64,000 nt of DNA from Heterostelium album PN500 (Eukaryota; Evosea; Eumycetozoa; Acytosteliales; Acytosteliaceae). This document shows, in pieces, positions 1 through 11,759 of this stretch. The translations under genes were made by a program, and so were the position numbers. Within the stretch, counting starts at the first letter, position 1. Every line of letters starts with the position of its first letter. The notes under the pieces are model-generated. The model ran no database searches and was not told where the DNA came from. It worked only from the letters and a program-made list of their open reading frames with translations. The stretch spans positions 992,001-1,056,000 of the forward strand of contig NW_008805085.1 in the NCBI RefSeq assembly GCF_000004825.1. Direction: 5' to 3'.

Positions 1-1000
1 TTGTTAAAAGAATCCAAGTGTTTCATTGATATAATTTGTAATGGTGACACTACAAAACCCATTTTTAAATCGAAAATTACAGTATATGCCCCAATCAGTG
101 GGATAAATGATCAAATCACAACAAAAACAGATGATTTTTCTTTTTTTTTTTTTAGAAAAATAAACCCAGTTTTAAATCATGAAAATAATTTTTCAAATCT
201 CAAAAAAAACCCTTGTTTTGAAAGAAAAAAACTAAAAAAATTTTAGTGATTTGAGTGATTGTTTTTCGATAATCAAAGAAAGTGATCCTGCTGTTTAGTG
301 TGATAACTTAGTTTGTTGAGTGATTTCTTACGTAAATCAATACATTTCAAGGTTTACACTTAGGAATGTAAAAAATTAGTGATAATTTACTGAGAATGAA
401 TGACAGATTTCTTGATAGCCACTGGAGACAAGGATAGTTCGTAGGAAATAGAGTGATTTTAATACAAATGATTGACTTAAATCACTAATTATAAAGACTC
501 TCTTGCTAGACTAAACAAAAATACCTTGATTTTTTTTTTGTAGACTTTTGATCGTGATCCAAAATTTTTTTTTTGACTTTTATGGCAAAAAAAAGTTTTG
601 CAAAACTTTTTTTTATGAATACAAACTTTTCCTTATGTGGACGTGGTGGTTTCCCTCATGTGGAATTTAGTAGTATCAGGCGGTCATAGTGCCAATGGAG
701 TTAACAATCAATCAACTGTAGCATAAATCACCTTTCAAAAAGAGTGTCCTTTAAAAGCACAAGCATTTAAATACCAATTCAGTTTAAAGTATATACAAAT
801 ATATATCTATCTTAAATATATATAATCATATAGTTATATATAGCTCATATAATATTATTCATAATATAAAATTAAAAGTTAAGAACTACAAACTTATCTT
901 AGTTTTAATAAATATATAAATAGTACAATAGTTATTTTATCTTTATCTTTCTCATCTTGTTAATTATTTAATATAATATATAAAAATTCAAAAAAAAAAA
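1..1000. other. Upstream spacer with two short gene-like stretches
   Basis: This is mostly A/T-rich spacer leading to the E2F-type gene. Bases 1-246 form an open frame on + with no ATG before the window edge. Its first 45 codons look protein-like and the rest is driven by T and A runs, so it could be the end of a gene outside the window. Bases 621-728 hold a second, more G+C-rich open stretch on + that ends in TAA and has no convincing start. From about 790 the sequence is plain A/T, as expected of a dictyostelid promoter, and the E2F start codon follows a run of ten A. I see no RNA gene. Confidence 0.4.
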
Positions 1001-2341
1001 ATGAATAATCAAAACAATAACAGTCACAATAATAATAGTCAATCACAATATCACAATTTATTTGGTAATAGTAATTTAACTCTCACAGACAATACACAAC
1101 AAAATCAATATTATTTAAATCAATACCAACAAGATGGTAATCAACACAATTTCTTTTATCAAAATCAAAATCAAAATCAATATCAAAATAATAATGAGTC
1201 ATATTACAGCAACGACAATAATAATATTTATTATAGTGAACATTCTACTACTACTACTACTACAAATAATTCAGATTTTGAAAATATAAATAATAATAAT
1301 GTCAATAATAGTCAATATGTATTCTCAGAGATTGTCAACTACGATCAATACAATTGGGAATATAACTCAAATCAATCAAATAATCACCAACACTACCAAC
1401 ACCACCAACATTCAAATTATCAATCACCATGTTCAAGCCCACCAACCTCACTTGTAGAGTTCACCTCAGAGGAGAATCTTTCAGAAGGCCACTCCGATTC
1501 CGAATGGTCTTCACCTTTGGCAATCAATTTTCATTTTTCACCTGACAGCGACGAGTCAATCGACCCAACTTCATCTCCACTTCCAGCCTATTCACTTATG
1601 TCACCTGTAAATCCATCATCTTCCGACAGCTCTCACGTCTCTAGAAACCAAAAGTCACCAAAGCAACAACTAAAGAAGAATAAAGCCAAGCCTTTAGTTT
1701 CACCACCATCATCATCCAACCCAGGTACTCCAGTCGTCCGTACCAACAAATCACTCAAGAGTATCTGCGACTCCTTCCTTGAAGAGTACGAAGGAAACAC
1801 TAGAAAGCGTATCAAAATCGAGATGCTCTCTCAGAAAATAGCAGTTGACAACCGTCGTTTCTATGAAATTATCAAGGTTATGCAATGTCTTGGATTGGTA
1901 GAGAAAGAAGGCAAGAACGAGTACTACTGGGTCGGGCGTGACAACGTAACCAACAACATCAACAATATTTTCCATTCTTCGAGAAACTATATCACAGACG
2001 AAACCGAATTCGTATGTGAAAACTGTAAGCACCATCACGAACAAAACAACACCAACTCACCAGTGACAGCGAACGAGGATGCTGAGGACACTGGAATCTC
2101 AAAGCAATGCAAGCAGCTTATTAAGTTATTCTTTTTGCACAACACCATTTCATGTCAAGATGCATCAATCATACTCAATTGCCAAAAGAAAGCTCAAGGA
2201 AAGAGAATCTACGACATTGTAAATATTTTGTATAGTCTTCAAGTTATCAATCGTTTGGATCGCGACGGTTCAAAGAAACAGTTTTACACATGGAAAGGTC
2301 CTCCAACAAAACAAGAGTTAATCAATAAATGTAATAAATAA
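1001..2341 (+). CDS. Tandem-domain (atypical) E2F-family transcription factor
   Basis: A single-exon gene of 446 residues. The first ~150 residues are Asn/Gln/Tyr-rich low complexity, followed by a Ser/Pro-rich stretch. Two E2F/DP winged-helix domains follow, at about residues 249-312 and 367-433. The first has RRFYEIIKVMQCLGLVEK and the second KRIYDIVNILYSLQVINR, both versions of the family signature RRxYDI...L...GLI.K; each ends in an aromatic-rich strand closed by W.G. E2F proteins bind TTTSSCGC-type promoter sites and control S-phase genes. Those with two DNA-binding domains (E2F7/8, plant DEL) act without a DP partner, usually as repressors. I see no leucine-zipper dimerisation region, marked box or RB-binding tail, which fits this class. 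The start is the first ATG after an A run. Its 3' end faces the phosphatase gene. Family certain, repressor role inferred. Confidence 0.9.
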   Translation: MNNQNNNSHNNNSQSQYHNLFGNSNLTLTDNTQQNQYYLNQYQQDGNQHNFFYQNQNQNQYQNNNESYYSNDNNNIYYSEHSTTTTTTNNSDFENINNNNVNNSQYVFSEIVNYDQYNWEYNSNQSNNHQHYQHHQHSNYQSPCSSPPTSLVEFTSEENLSEGHSDSEWSSPLAINFHFSPDSDESIDPTSSPLPAYSLMSPVNPSSSDSSHVSRNQKSPKQQLKKNKAKPLVSPPSSSNPGTPVVRTNKSLKSICDSFLEEYEGNTRKRIKIEMLSQKIAVDNRRFYEIIKVMQCLGLVEKEGKNEYYWVGRDNVTNNINNIFHSSRNYITDETEFVCENCKHHHEQNNTNSPVTANEDAEDTGISKQCKQLIKLFFLHNTISCQDASIILNCQKKAQGKRIYDIVNILYSLQVINRLDRDGSKKQFYTWKGPPTKQELINKCNK

Positions 2342-3034
2342 ATTTAAAATTAATATTTTTTTTTTCGAAAATTGTTTTCTATTGCAAAGTTTTCAATGGT
2401 TTGAGTGTCGTGATCAATTTTTTGGTTACACAAGGTAATTTTAGAATATCTCCATATATGATAAAAAAACTATTGCCGTTTGGTTTTTGAAAAAGTTGAA
2501 AAAAAAAGTTTCAAAACGATAGTTTTTTTGATGGTTCGAAACTGCAGTTTTTTTGATATGGTTTTTTTTTGTTTTGCAACATTCAAAAAAAAAATCTTTC
2601 CATTTTTGGACCTTATTCAAAAAAATATAAACATCATTTTAAATGATATGTTAAGCAAATCAAAATTAATATCTAAATTTAAAATATTACTAAATATAGT
2701 AAAAAATTTTAGAACTCATGAAAAAACAAAAATGAATCAAGTTCACACTGAAAAATAATATTATTTTTACAAACTCAAAACAAACTATCTTTTCTTTTGA
2801 ACATTATACTTTTTTGATTTCATTCTTATAAGACATAAAATCATTTTTTATTGAGGATAAAAAAATAAAATAAAATTTATTTTAAATAACTTTCTTAGGT
2901 CTTTATAGTATAATATTATAAAAGAGAACTGAAAAATACGCAGATTGCACTTCTAAACCTTTAATTGATTTTGTTCGCAATGAGCTAAAACATATAATTT
3001 TTTTATTTTTTTTTTTTTTAAAAATAATATTTTA
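2342..3034. other. Convergent spacer between E2F and phosphatase genes
   Basis: About 690 bases of A/T-rich DNA with many T runs lie between two 3' ends. An open stretch at 2480-2758 is Phe/Lys-rich and has the composition of the surrounding DNA, so I do not call it. No RNA gene or repeat stands out. Confidence 0.6.
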
Positions 3035-6000
3035 TTAAAAGTTGTCTAAAAAGTCATCTGTCTCTTGGTTGGAGTTGGTTATTACGGTGACGGCGTAGCT
3101 CATTTCCAAGTCATTGGTTGTTAGGAAATGGTTTGCAAGTCGGATTCCAACGTCTTCTTTTGAGGCGTCACATGGCTGCCAGAGTGGTTTGATGTTTAGG
3201 TCCTTGCCGATCCAAATGTACAATCTATTCTCGCTTTTCGATCGAAGGACAAACAATCCATCGTCTACAAGATCCTCACAGTCGAAAACATCATACTCTT
3301 CCCAGGCGCCATCTTCGTGAAGTCGATACAGATACGACCGGTTATAGTTGCTATTACTTGTGGTTGTTAAACTATTTACATTATTCGCGCAGTTGTGTTG
3401 TTGCTGTTGTTGCTGCAGCTGGAATTCCTTATCGTAGTCAACGACAAATCCAATCGTTCCACTTCCTTGGCCACCCAAAAGTTGCCAGAACTCCATATCC
3501 TCTTGGCCTTGCTTGAGCTCCACAATATTGGTGGTGGCATCGTCGTACTTTTGGAATCGGCTAATTGCGACACGCGCAGCTTCGACAAATGTCTGTCCGA
3601 GCGTACCAAGACACTGCTCTCCAACCCAAAGATAGATACAATGCTCGACCTTCAGTATGAAGCAGCATCTTGAGTCCAAAGAGATGTAGGAAATGGTGGA
3701 GACTTGTTTCGGCACCACTATATTTCCGACCAACTGAACCATTCTATACAATCTAGTTTCTTTATATTCTCTTCTTAAATATTTTTTCCAGTGCATCAGT
3801 TGACCAGTAAATCCTATTAATAAATAAAGCAAAATGTTAACATGAAACAAATAACTTATATGAAATTTCATCGTTGACAAACTTACCTGGATTTGGACTT
3901 GAAATAAATCTTTTTTCTTTTGTATAATCAAGTGCTGTTTTGAAATCCCAATCGTATTTATACATTAAATAGAGAAGTACATATGCAGAACTTCTCGATA
4001 TACCTTGGTAGCAATGTATGTAAACTTTTCCGCCATTGTCGATTGCATCTTGTATGAAATCCAATACTTCGTAGAAAAGGCAGGTGATATCTTCTCCGTT
4101 GCCATCACTGATGAACAACGTCTTGTAGTTGAATTGCTGAGGAAAGTGGTTGACACACACCATTCCCGCGCAGTTTAGAATGTGGGTGATCCCATTCTGT
4201 TTCAACTCGGTGAGATTGGCCGATGGAATACGACTGCCAAGGAACAAAGAGTCTGTGATGCGACTGAGAATTGGTTCGAAATATTGCACGAGGTCACGAG
4301 TACCGTAGTTTTGGAAATCGATGGTGCGCGGTGTCTGTGGTGGCGAATTGCTGGCGCTGTTCGATGAGACCGCCGAAGACATCGATGTCAACTGGGGTAA
4401 CCGCAGCTGTTGTTTCATGAGTGGTGGTATCGAGGAAGCATTGAGACCTCCCGGTATCGAAGACAATGAATTTTGTTTGTTGATGTTGAGTAGTGGGACA
4501 AATTTGTTTGGTTTCTTTGTTGCGGAAATACTACTACTGTTATTGTTGCTCACAGTGTTGTTGGTATTGCTATTATTATTGTTGCTGTTGTTGTTGGTAT
4601 TGTTGTTGGTGATGATGGCAGGAGATGTTGGTGTTTGTAGATTTGGAAGACTGGGAATGTCAAGTACTGGCATATTTTTAATTTTATGAATCTGGAGTTT
4701 TGGAATCGAAGGTTTGGTTGGTGAGGAGGTCGATCGTATGCGAGGTTGGATATGTAGTGAATGTGGGTTTGTAAGTGAATGTGAAAGTTTACGAAGAACT
4801 TCATATCGGGGATTAAAAGTTGGTATATTTGAAAAACTGTTGTCATTTAAATTGTTGGTGTTGCTTGTAGGTGATGATAGTGATCTTGGTGATCTTGGTG
4901 AACTCGAGTTCTTGTTGTTGTTGTTATTGGTAGTGGTTGATATGGTGGTGGTTGTTGTGGTAGTTGTCGAAGTGGTGGTTGTTGATGTATCCAAAAACTT
5001 ATCGATAGTACTGTCGTGGCTGTTGTTGGCGGTCGGCGATATGGGTGATTTCAAAAACATAGAGTTAATAGATTTTATGGCAAAGGGTGCGGTCGTTGCA
5101 GAGGCAGATGGTGGTAGTTGTGATTGAAGAATGTTTGGATAGTTCTTCTTTAAAATTTGTCTATACAAATGTATATTGTTTGCTACTGCTATATGATCAT
5201 TATTAATAATGTTGTTGTTGTTGTTGTTGTTTATAATGGTGTTGGTGGTGGTAGTATTGTTATTAATGTTTTTGGAGGTATGATTCAAGTTCAAATCATC
5301 AATGAAAACAGTGGAGAGTGCAACAAAGTGGCTAAAGTTATTATTATTATTATTAATGTTAATAGTATTATTTGAGTCGATTGTTGATTGTTGATGTGTA
5401 TTTATATTTAATTGTTGTTGTGGTGTTGGTGGTGACATTGGTTGTAAAAAAAGTCTCTGTACAAGTAGAGATGAGTTGGCTGGTAGTTTCCAGTGGGTGT
5501 TGTTGTTGTTGTCGTCGTTGTTGCTTTCAAGAGTAGTATTAGTTGTGGTGTTTGTTGCAGAACCCGATGCTGAAGAGTTCGATGGTTGTTGACCACTGAC
5601 CATGGTGAAACTATTCTTTTTCGAATGTTCCTCACTCAAACCCATTGCTTTGGCCAACTCCAATCCCTTTGCAAAACAAAGTGCCTTGGTCAAAGGCGCT
5701 GAATTTCTACCATTCCAAACATATATATCGTGTGAAATCTAAATAAATAAATGCACAGATAAAAGGTGTTAATAATAATATGTTAAATAAGTTAAGTGTT
5801 GTTTTGATAGTTACGGCTTCAGTTTCGAAATGTGCAATGGAATCTAAACTGGTGAGGCCTGTTGGACATGCCAATCCTCTTGGAGTCAACTCTGACTGTG
5901 CCGACATCATCATAGAATAAAGTGAAATTGTTGTTGGAGTATTATTTGAATTGATATTTAGTTGATCGAAATTATCGCATAGATTATTGTTGACATTGTC

Positions 6001-6720
6001 ACTGCAGTTGTTGCTACATGTGCAATTGCTGTTGTCGTTGCTGTTGCTGTTGTTGTTAGTGGAGGTTGTATTGTTGCTAGTGTTGGCTTGTTGTTGTTGC
6101 TGCTTTAAAACTTCATTATTATTTATTACATGTAATACAATGTAACAATCGGTACTATTGAATTGTTTGAAGTGCTGTAGATCTACGGGATCGTATTGCT
6201 GACACATAGGTTTCAGTGGATCAGCACAATAGGTTCGCCAAACAAAAAGATACGATGTAAACAACTCCACAACCGGAGTAGTACTACCGCCAGCGCCACT
6301 GTTCAAACAAGAATTGTTGGTAGCTGTAGTAGGTGTGGATGTTGTATTGCTGTTATTGTTATTATTGAGTATGCTTGTTTCAGAACTGATACTTCCACTA
6401 CGAGAAGAAGAAGCGCAACGAGATGATGTAGTGCAATTGCTGCTGCTTGATACGGTGGAGGTGGTAGTGGTGGTCGTCGTCGTGGTCGTCGTCGTGGTAG
6501 TCGTAGTGTACTTGGGAGAGATACCGTTACTGCTACTGCTACTACTACTGCTACTACTGTTATTATTTATAACTATATTGTTGTTGCTGCTGTTGTTGTT
6601 GCTGTTTGGTATGCTCAATACATTAGTTCCTACTACTGCTGCTGCTACTGCTTTCAGATCCTGTAACAGTAGCTCGGGCAAAAGAGGAGGCGTTCTACTG
6701 ACGCCAACCGTATTGCCCAT
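3035..6720 (-). CDS. Gelsolin-repeat / dual-specificity phosphatase (MKP1-like)
   Basis: Three exons: 6720-5815, 5738-3887 and 3813-3035, giving 1178 residues. The phosphatase domain (about residues 770-930) holds the signature HCYQGISRS, the HCx5R(S/T) active site of dual-specificity phosphatases, with Cys near residue 876. The second intron falls inside SSPNPGF, just after the catalytic core. Gelsolin-like sequence follows to the C-terminus, with IYLWVGEQC and LYIWIGKDL. A further gelsolin repeat sits at the N-terminus but is split: LFVWRTYC...DCYIVLHV (residues ~155-200) is separated by about 100 mostly Asn/Thr/Ser residues from its second half IYVWNGRNS (~307-315), which begins exon 2. 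Phosphatase followed by gelsolin is the layout of plant MKP1, which dephosphorylates MAP kinases; that role here is inference. Long Asn, Thr and Ser tracts separate the domains. Confidence 0.88.
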
Positions 6721-8981
6721 TATCTGTCACTGGTGCTGTGAACCAACTAAACTAAACTAACTACAATTGTAGTAGTAGTATCGTAGTAGTGGTAATCTGT
6801 TCTGTTTGTTTTTTTTTTTTCTTTTCTTTTTCAACTTATCAGCTGCTTTCACCTTTTTTTTTTTACTCTTATCTAACTAAATTTATATCTATATTATTAT
6901 TATTACTTTTACTAGATCTTTATTTTTTAATTAATATTAATTCACACACTCTTACTGTTTAAATAAATTAATTAGATTTAAAATTTAAAACTAAAATAAT
7001 GTTAATTTAAAATTAGCATCAATAATAATAATAAGCAATTATATTAAATTGATTTGTGATTGGTTTGATTTGATCGATAAATTATTTTGTTTTGTTAAAA
7101 ATAATTAAAATAAAAAAAACAAAAAAATTTTAAACAAAAAAATATAGTTTTGTTTTTTTTTTTTATAGTTTTATAAAAAATTTTCAATGATTAAAAAAAA
7201 AAAAAAAAAAAAGAATAATTTACAAAAAAAAAAGATGTATTATTAGTTTGTTGGTATTGTTTATTTCGACGGTGTTGTTGTTGGTTATTTATAACATTAT
7301 TGTTATAATAGATTGTGTTTGGAATTGGTATTAAAAATTTAATAAAAAGGAAAGAAGAAAAAGTTGATTTGATTTCAGTAGTGTGTGTTGTTGTTGTTAG
7401 GTGTTTAATCAACTTTTAACATCCATCAACAACAAATAGCAAATAATAATAATGATGATGATAATAATAGTTGTTGTTTATTTTTTTTTTTTTTTTTTTG
7501 ATAAACAATTAATTGGATTGATAATTTGTTTATTGTTTATAAAGTAAAGTAAAAGATGATTGTTGTAGCGCGTGGTATCAGGTTGACGTTTTTGCCAATG
7601 TGAAAGTAAAAGTAAAAGTAAAAGTGTTGTTGTCTGTGTGAGTGTTTATATTTAAACACATACATATCAGATAAAGTATATATGCACCAACAGCTATTTA
7701 TATATTTCACTTACTCCTTTCTTAGTGTTTGTTGTTGTTGTTAGACAGAGATGTTATTGATTGATTGATTGATTAATAAATATTTGTTAGTGTATTTCCA
7801 ATGTGGTTATATAAAATTAAATAAAATCAATAAATTAGAAATAATAATTATTAAGATATATAATTTATTTATTTATTATTTATTATTATTATTATTATTA
7901 TTGGATTATAAAAAAAACTACAACACGAATGATTGTGATGGCGACTACTATCATTAGCAGTATAGTATTGAAACAACAATTTTTATCAATAAATAATAAT
8001 ATTTAAATATAATAAATTATCAAATTTATTGTTGTTATTGTTGTTTGCATTGATAAACGCAGTAGCATAACTCTCTCTCATCTCAACAAAACACAACACA
8101 TAAACACACACACAACACACAACACACAACACACAACACATTTATTTTCGCTCACTCACTCACTCACTAACACGCACACTCTCACTCACTTCTCACACGC
8201 ACATACTTAAACACACAATATTGTTTAAACAATTGAATCGATCAGAAATTGATGAAACACAGTTTGTCATTCACATCAATCAACACAACAAACAATACCA
8301 GTGATTTTTAAAATATTTATTTAATATTTAATTTTAATAAACTGAAAATGGAAAATAATTGATTGATTAACGATCACCAAGATGATATCTCATTTTTTGA
8401 AACAAACAATAATCAATAATATTAATAATAATTGAAAAAAAGAAAAAGCAATTTAAAATCAGACTTGAAATTTATATCACCAATCTATCATTAAGCAGTA
8501 AATCTAATCACCACCACCCACACACATGAGCTTATAACAACAACTGTCTGTCTCTCTCTAATTGCTGACTCTCTCACTCCTCTCTCTCGACATTATCACA
8601 ACATCTCTCTCACTCTCTCCTTTACACTACTAATACCAATACTGTTGGCTTCATTCACTCATTCATTATGATTGAAACACACGATCCAACCTATACCAAT
8701 TGATTGTTGATCATATATAGCTCATGATATAAATCATATCATATCATATCATACCAGATCAATCAATCTTGTCATGATCACTTCAACATGTTGATCTTAA
8801 TCACTTATTAACCTATTGACATTACATACTTGCAGTATTTGCAATTCAAATTATTTTTCATTTATACAACTTTTACTTCTTATATTTAATGATTATTAAT
8901 TAAAATAAAAATGATTTTGTAAAGCTTTATGATATTTGTTTTGCATTTGAAATTTTTAATTTCTATTGACAGAAACTCTGC
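6721..8981. other. Long divergent spacer (2.3 kb)
   Basis: This spacer separates the starts of the phosphatase (-) and the H2B-like gene (+). It is rich in A and T runs and in TTG/TTA repeats, with a CA- and CTCA-rich simple-sequence block at 8096-8212 (listed separately). Short open stretches at 7191-7412 (-) and 7769-7957 (+) have the same composition as the surrounding DNA. An AG at 8971-8972, ten bases before the next gene's ATG, could be the acceptor of a 5' UTR intron. Confidence 0.55.
8096..8212. repeat. CA- and CTCA-rich simple-sequence block
   Basis: An ACACAACACAC-type run (about 8096-8140) is followed by CTCACTCACTCACT (about 8151-8168) and further CACACTCTCACTC sequence. The block lies in the middle of the long spacer and is strand-asymmetric (A and C on +). 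It may be untranslated leader or promoter sequence; no function can be read from it. Confidence 0.8.
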
Positions 8982-10714
8982 ATGCAATATAATAATAACA
9001 ATAATAATAATAATAGTAACAGTAAAAATAATAATCATGGAATTAGTCGATTTGGAATTGGTATTAGAAACAATTTAAATAATCAACAACAACAACAACA
9101 ACAACAGCAACAGCAACAGCATTATCAAGTTCAACAACAACAGCTACAACAGCAACAACATGATGAAAAGTTGATATTCGAATTACTCAAGAAACCATTA
9201 GTAGAGTAAGTTCTTCTTAAATCACATACATTCATTCATTCATACCATTGAGTAAAATAGCAGTAGATAGCACAGGTATTAGTGTCTATTCACACTCATT
9301 CATAGCAGATATTAAAGTTTATGTTTTTCATTGTGAACAGTTCATTCATTCACCCTTTCATCATCCAGTGGATTCAGATTGAATTGGTCGATTCTATTTA
9401 AATAGAATAGAACAGAATAAAACAAGATTGAATAGAATAATAGGTTACTTTGAATTTACTATTGTCACAATAATTTATAGAGAGTGTGTATGTAGATCTA
9501 CATTGAAAGGGTATGAATCTATGTACCTACATGTTTTCAATTTTGGATAGATATCGTCTGTTAACTTAAACTTGCACTGTTTCACAAAACTATCTGAATT
9601 CAAAACACACCACAGTAACAAAACAAACATAACAAAACAATGTCTATTTCTGGTAATAGTAGTAATAATAATAACAGATTAAACCACACGGATACTTTTT
9701 TAATCATTTATATTTTTAGTATTTCTCAATCTATTTTTATTAAAACACATTTATTTATACACTACCACACCACCCATACAACACATAAAAAATCATTCAT
9801 TCATTCATCCATAGATGATTCAATGTTTTTTATTTCGAAATGCGACTGTGTATATACAATTGTTATTGTTATTGATTTGATTGTGTCAGTTTCAGTTAGT
9901 TATTATTATTTTTAATTTATAAGAATAAAATAAATTTCATCCATAACTAATTCTACTATTGTAATTACAAATTAAAGTAAAAAAGTCATTGCTCATATCT
10001 ACCGATTAATAATCAATCGTACAAATGGCCATGGCGCTATTCCTGAGATGATCTCCAACAACAACGGTGGTGGTGGTAGTGGTAGTGGTGGAAGTAGATT
10101 CAGCAATAGTAATAACACAGATGAATCTATTTCAATTGATCCAGATGCACTTGTTCTTCTCAACTATGTTACCTTTAAATTTCTAAAATACCTCTTAATG
10201 GAGACCTACGATAATAAATTGAATGAATCGAAACAAATTGTAGGTATTGCAAAAAAAAATAATGTTTATTATCCTATTGATTAACTGACTGACTTATTTA
10301 CTAACCAACCACCAATGGAATAATAATAAACATTTTTTTGTTACTATTTAGCGTAAGAGTATAAGTGGGAGTATCATCATTCAGACTCTTAATTCCACAG
10401 AGGAATTCAGTAGGATCGCACAGGAAATGGCAATGGCAGACCCAAGCCTATCTATTGGAACAAAGATAACATCTTTCAATGCATCAGAGATAGGTTTGAA
10501 ACGATACCACTACCTGAATCAATATTTCTATGAGGAGACAACCGCAGCCGATCAGCAATCCCCTTCGGGTCAAGAAGTCATAGTGGTCGATAATCAAAAT
10601 AATAATAATAATACAACTACTACTACGACAACCACCACCACCACTAATACCATCAGTGAATTTGATGAAACAAAACCTCATTACTTGAATAGTTATTTCC
10701 TACTTCCAAAATAA
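8982..10714 (+). CDS. Divergent histone H2B-like (histone-fold) protein with Q-rich N-terminus
   Basis: My model is three exons, 8982-9205, 9978-10239 and 10352-10714, which close in frame at 282 residues. After an Asn- and Gln-rich N-terminus the order resembles H2B. Helix 1 is VIAHIYRLI (H2B: YSIYIYKVL). Helix 2 is DPDALVLLNYVTFKFLKYLL (H2B: [20 protein letters not shown]). A basic loop and helix 3 follow as KSISGSIIIQTL (H2B: STITSREIQTAV). Between helices 1 and 2 sits a Gly/Ser/Asn-rich insert of about 30 residues, and about 90 residues follow helix 3, including a Thr run. If correct, it is a chromatin protein or a histone-fold subunit of a transcription complex. The first intron (772 bases) is long for this genome and its acceptor is weak, so the N-terminal exon is the least certain part. 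Similarity was judged by eye. Confidence 0.55.
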
Positions 10715-10780
10715 AGGGTGGAGTGTACACTATATGTATATATATATATATAATATAATATCTAATCAAACCAATTATGA

Positions 10781-11468
10781 TTATGTTGATTTATTTGATG
10801 AAGTGTTTGCCGATTGTTGTTCTTCTTCTTTTTGTTGTTGTAGTTGTTCCTGTTTGATTTGATCTTTTAAGATTTCAGTGGCTCTGCCAAGTACCAACAT
10901 CTGTTCAATCTCCTCTTTACTCATTTCACTCAATTGCTGTGCTATTTCTTTTCTTTTAGCTTGATTATTATTGAAAGATATTATTATTATTAATTAATAT
11001 CAAGATGATTAGTTTGATATGATATGCATATTAATATGTATAAACTTAAGACTTACTATATTGCAAATACTCTGTATATAAATAAAAGTATAATCCACAG
11101 GTAGCTAAAAACATCAAAACATAACTGAAATATAATCTCTTTGCTTCCTCTTTTGACTCTACGGGTATTGCGAATCTTCTTTTATCATTTTTATTATCAT
11201 TACTGTACATTCTAATTGATCCAACTTTCAAATCGTAAACATTTTTATTATTATATAGACTATTTCTATTTAATAGGAAACTACTATATCTATTATTACT
11301 GATATTTATATTGAGTTTTGTTGTTGTTGTTGTTATTGTTGACTGTGATAAATTAAAAGATGACAATGATCTTTTATTATTATTTGTAAAGTTTAAGAAT
11401 GTTTGTTTTAAAATTGAACTACTATTACTATTATTATTATTTTGAATTAATCTTTTTAAAAATGACAT
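10781..11468 (-). CDS. Predicted mitochondrial single-pass membrane protein
   Basis: Two exons, 11468-11057 and 10959-10781, encode 196 residues. The N-terminus (MSFLKRLIQ) is basic and Ser/Asn-rich with almost no acidic residues, as in a mitochondrial presequence; RMYSN near residue 85 is a possible cleavage area. A hydrophobic segment, YFSYVLMFLATCGLYFYLY (~112-130), is followed by a charged, probably helical tail with KRKEIAQQLSEMSKEEIEQM and a Gln/Glu-rich end. The layout is like small inner-membrane assembly factors of respiratory complexes, but I do not recognise the family and assign no function. The intron splits LQY from TKRKEI, and the frame closes exactly. The stop lies 66 bases from that of the convergent H2B-like gene. 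The start is the only upstream ATG in frame and gives the presequence. Confidence 0.75.
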
Positions 11469-11759
11469 CTTTATTTATATATAATTAACCAACTAATCAA
11501 TCAGTCATTCAAGTCATATGACATTTCCTTTTTGAAATTGGTGAATTTAGCTGTTGTTTTCAATAACTAGTAACGTTTAATTCTAAAAATTTTTGAAAAA
11601 ATATTTTTGTGGCTGTTGAATTATCATGAAGATGACAGTTTCAACAAATTAATCAATTTAAAAATAACAACAACTAAACAAACAAACAACATCATATTTA
11701 AATTAATATAATATAGATTTATATATTATATTAATATTATAAATAGAAAGAAACTATAA

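Noticed and set aside
2480-2758. 92-codon frame on + in a convergent spacer
   Set aside because: Phe/Lys-rich from T and A runs; no start context or gene-like composition.
4182-5375. Open frames on + opposite the phosphatase gene, rich in Val and Leu
   Set aside because: They are the complement of Asn, Thr and Ser codon runs; the minus-strand frame has the domains and the splice sites.
6196-6760. Open frames on + with poly-Leu and poly-Val runs
   Set aside because: Complement of AAC/ACC/AGT repeats in exon 1 of the phosphatase gene.
9640-9915. Possible separate small gene starting MSISGNSSNNNN
   Set aside because: After 18 codons it becomes A/T-spacer-like; it lies within the proposed first intron of the H2B-like gene, and using it as the first exon needs a weaker donor. 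Kept in mind as an alternative start only.
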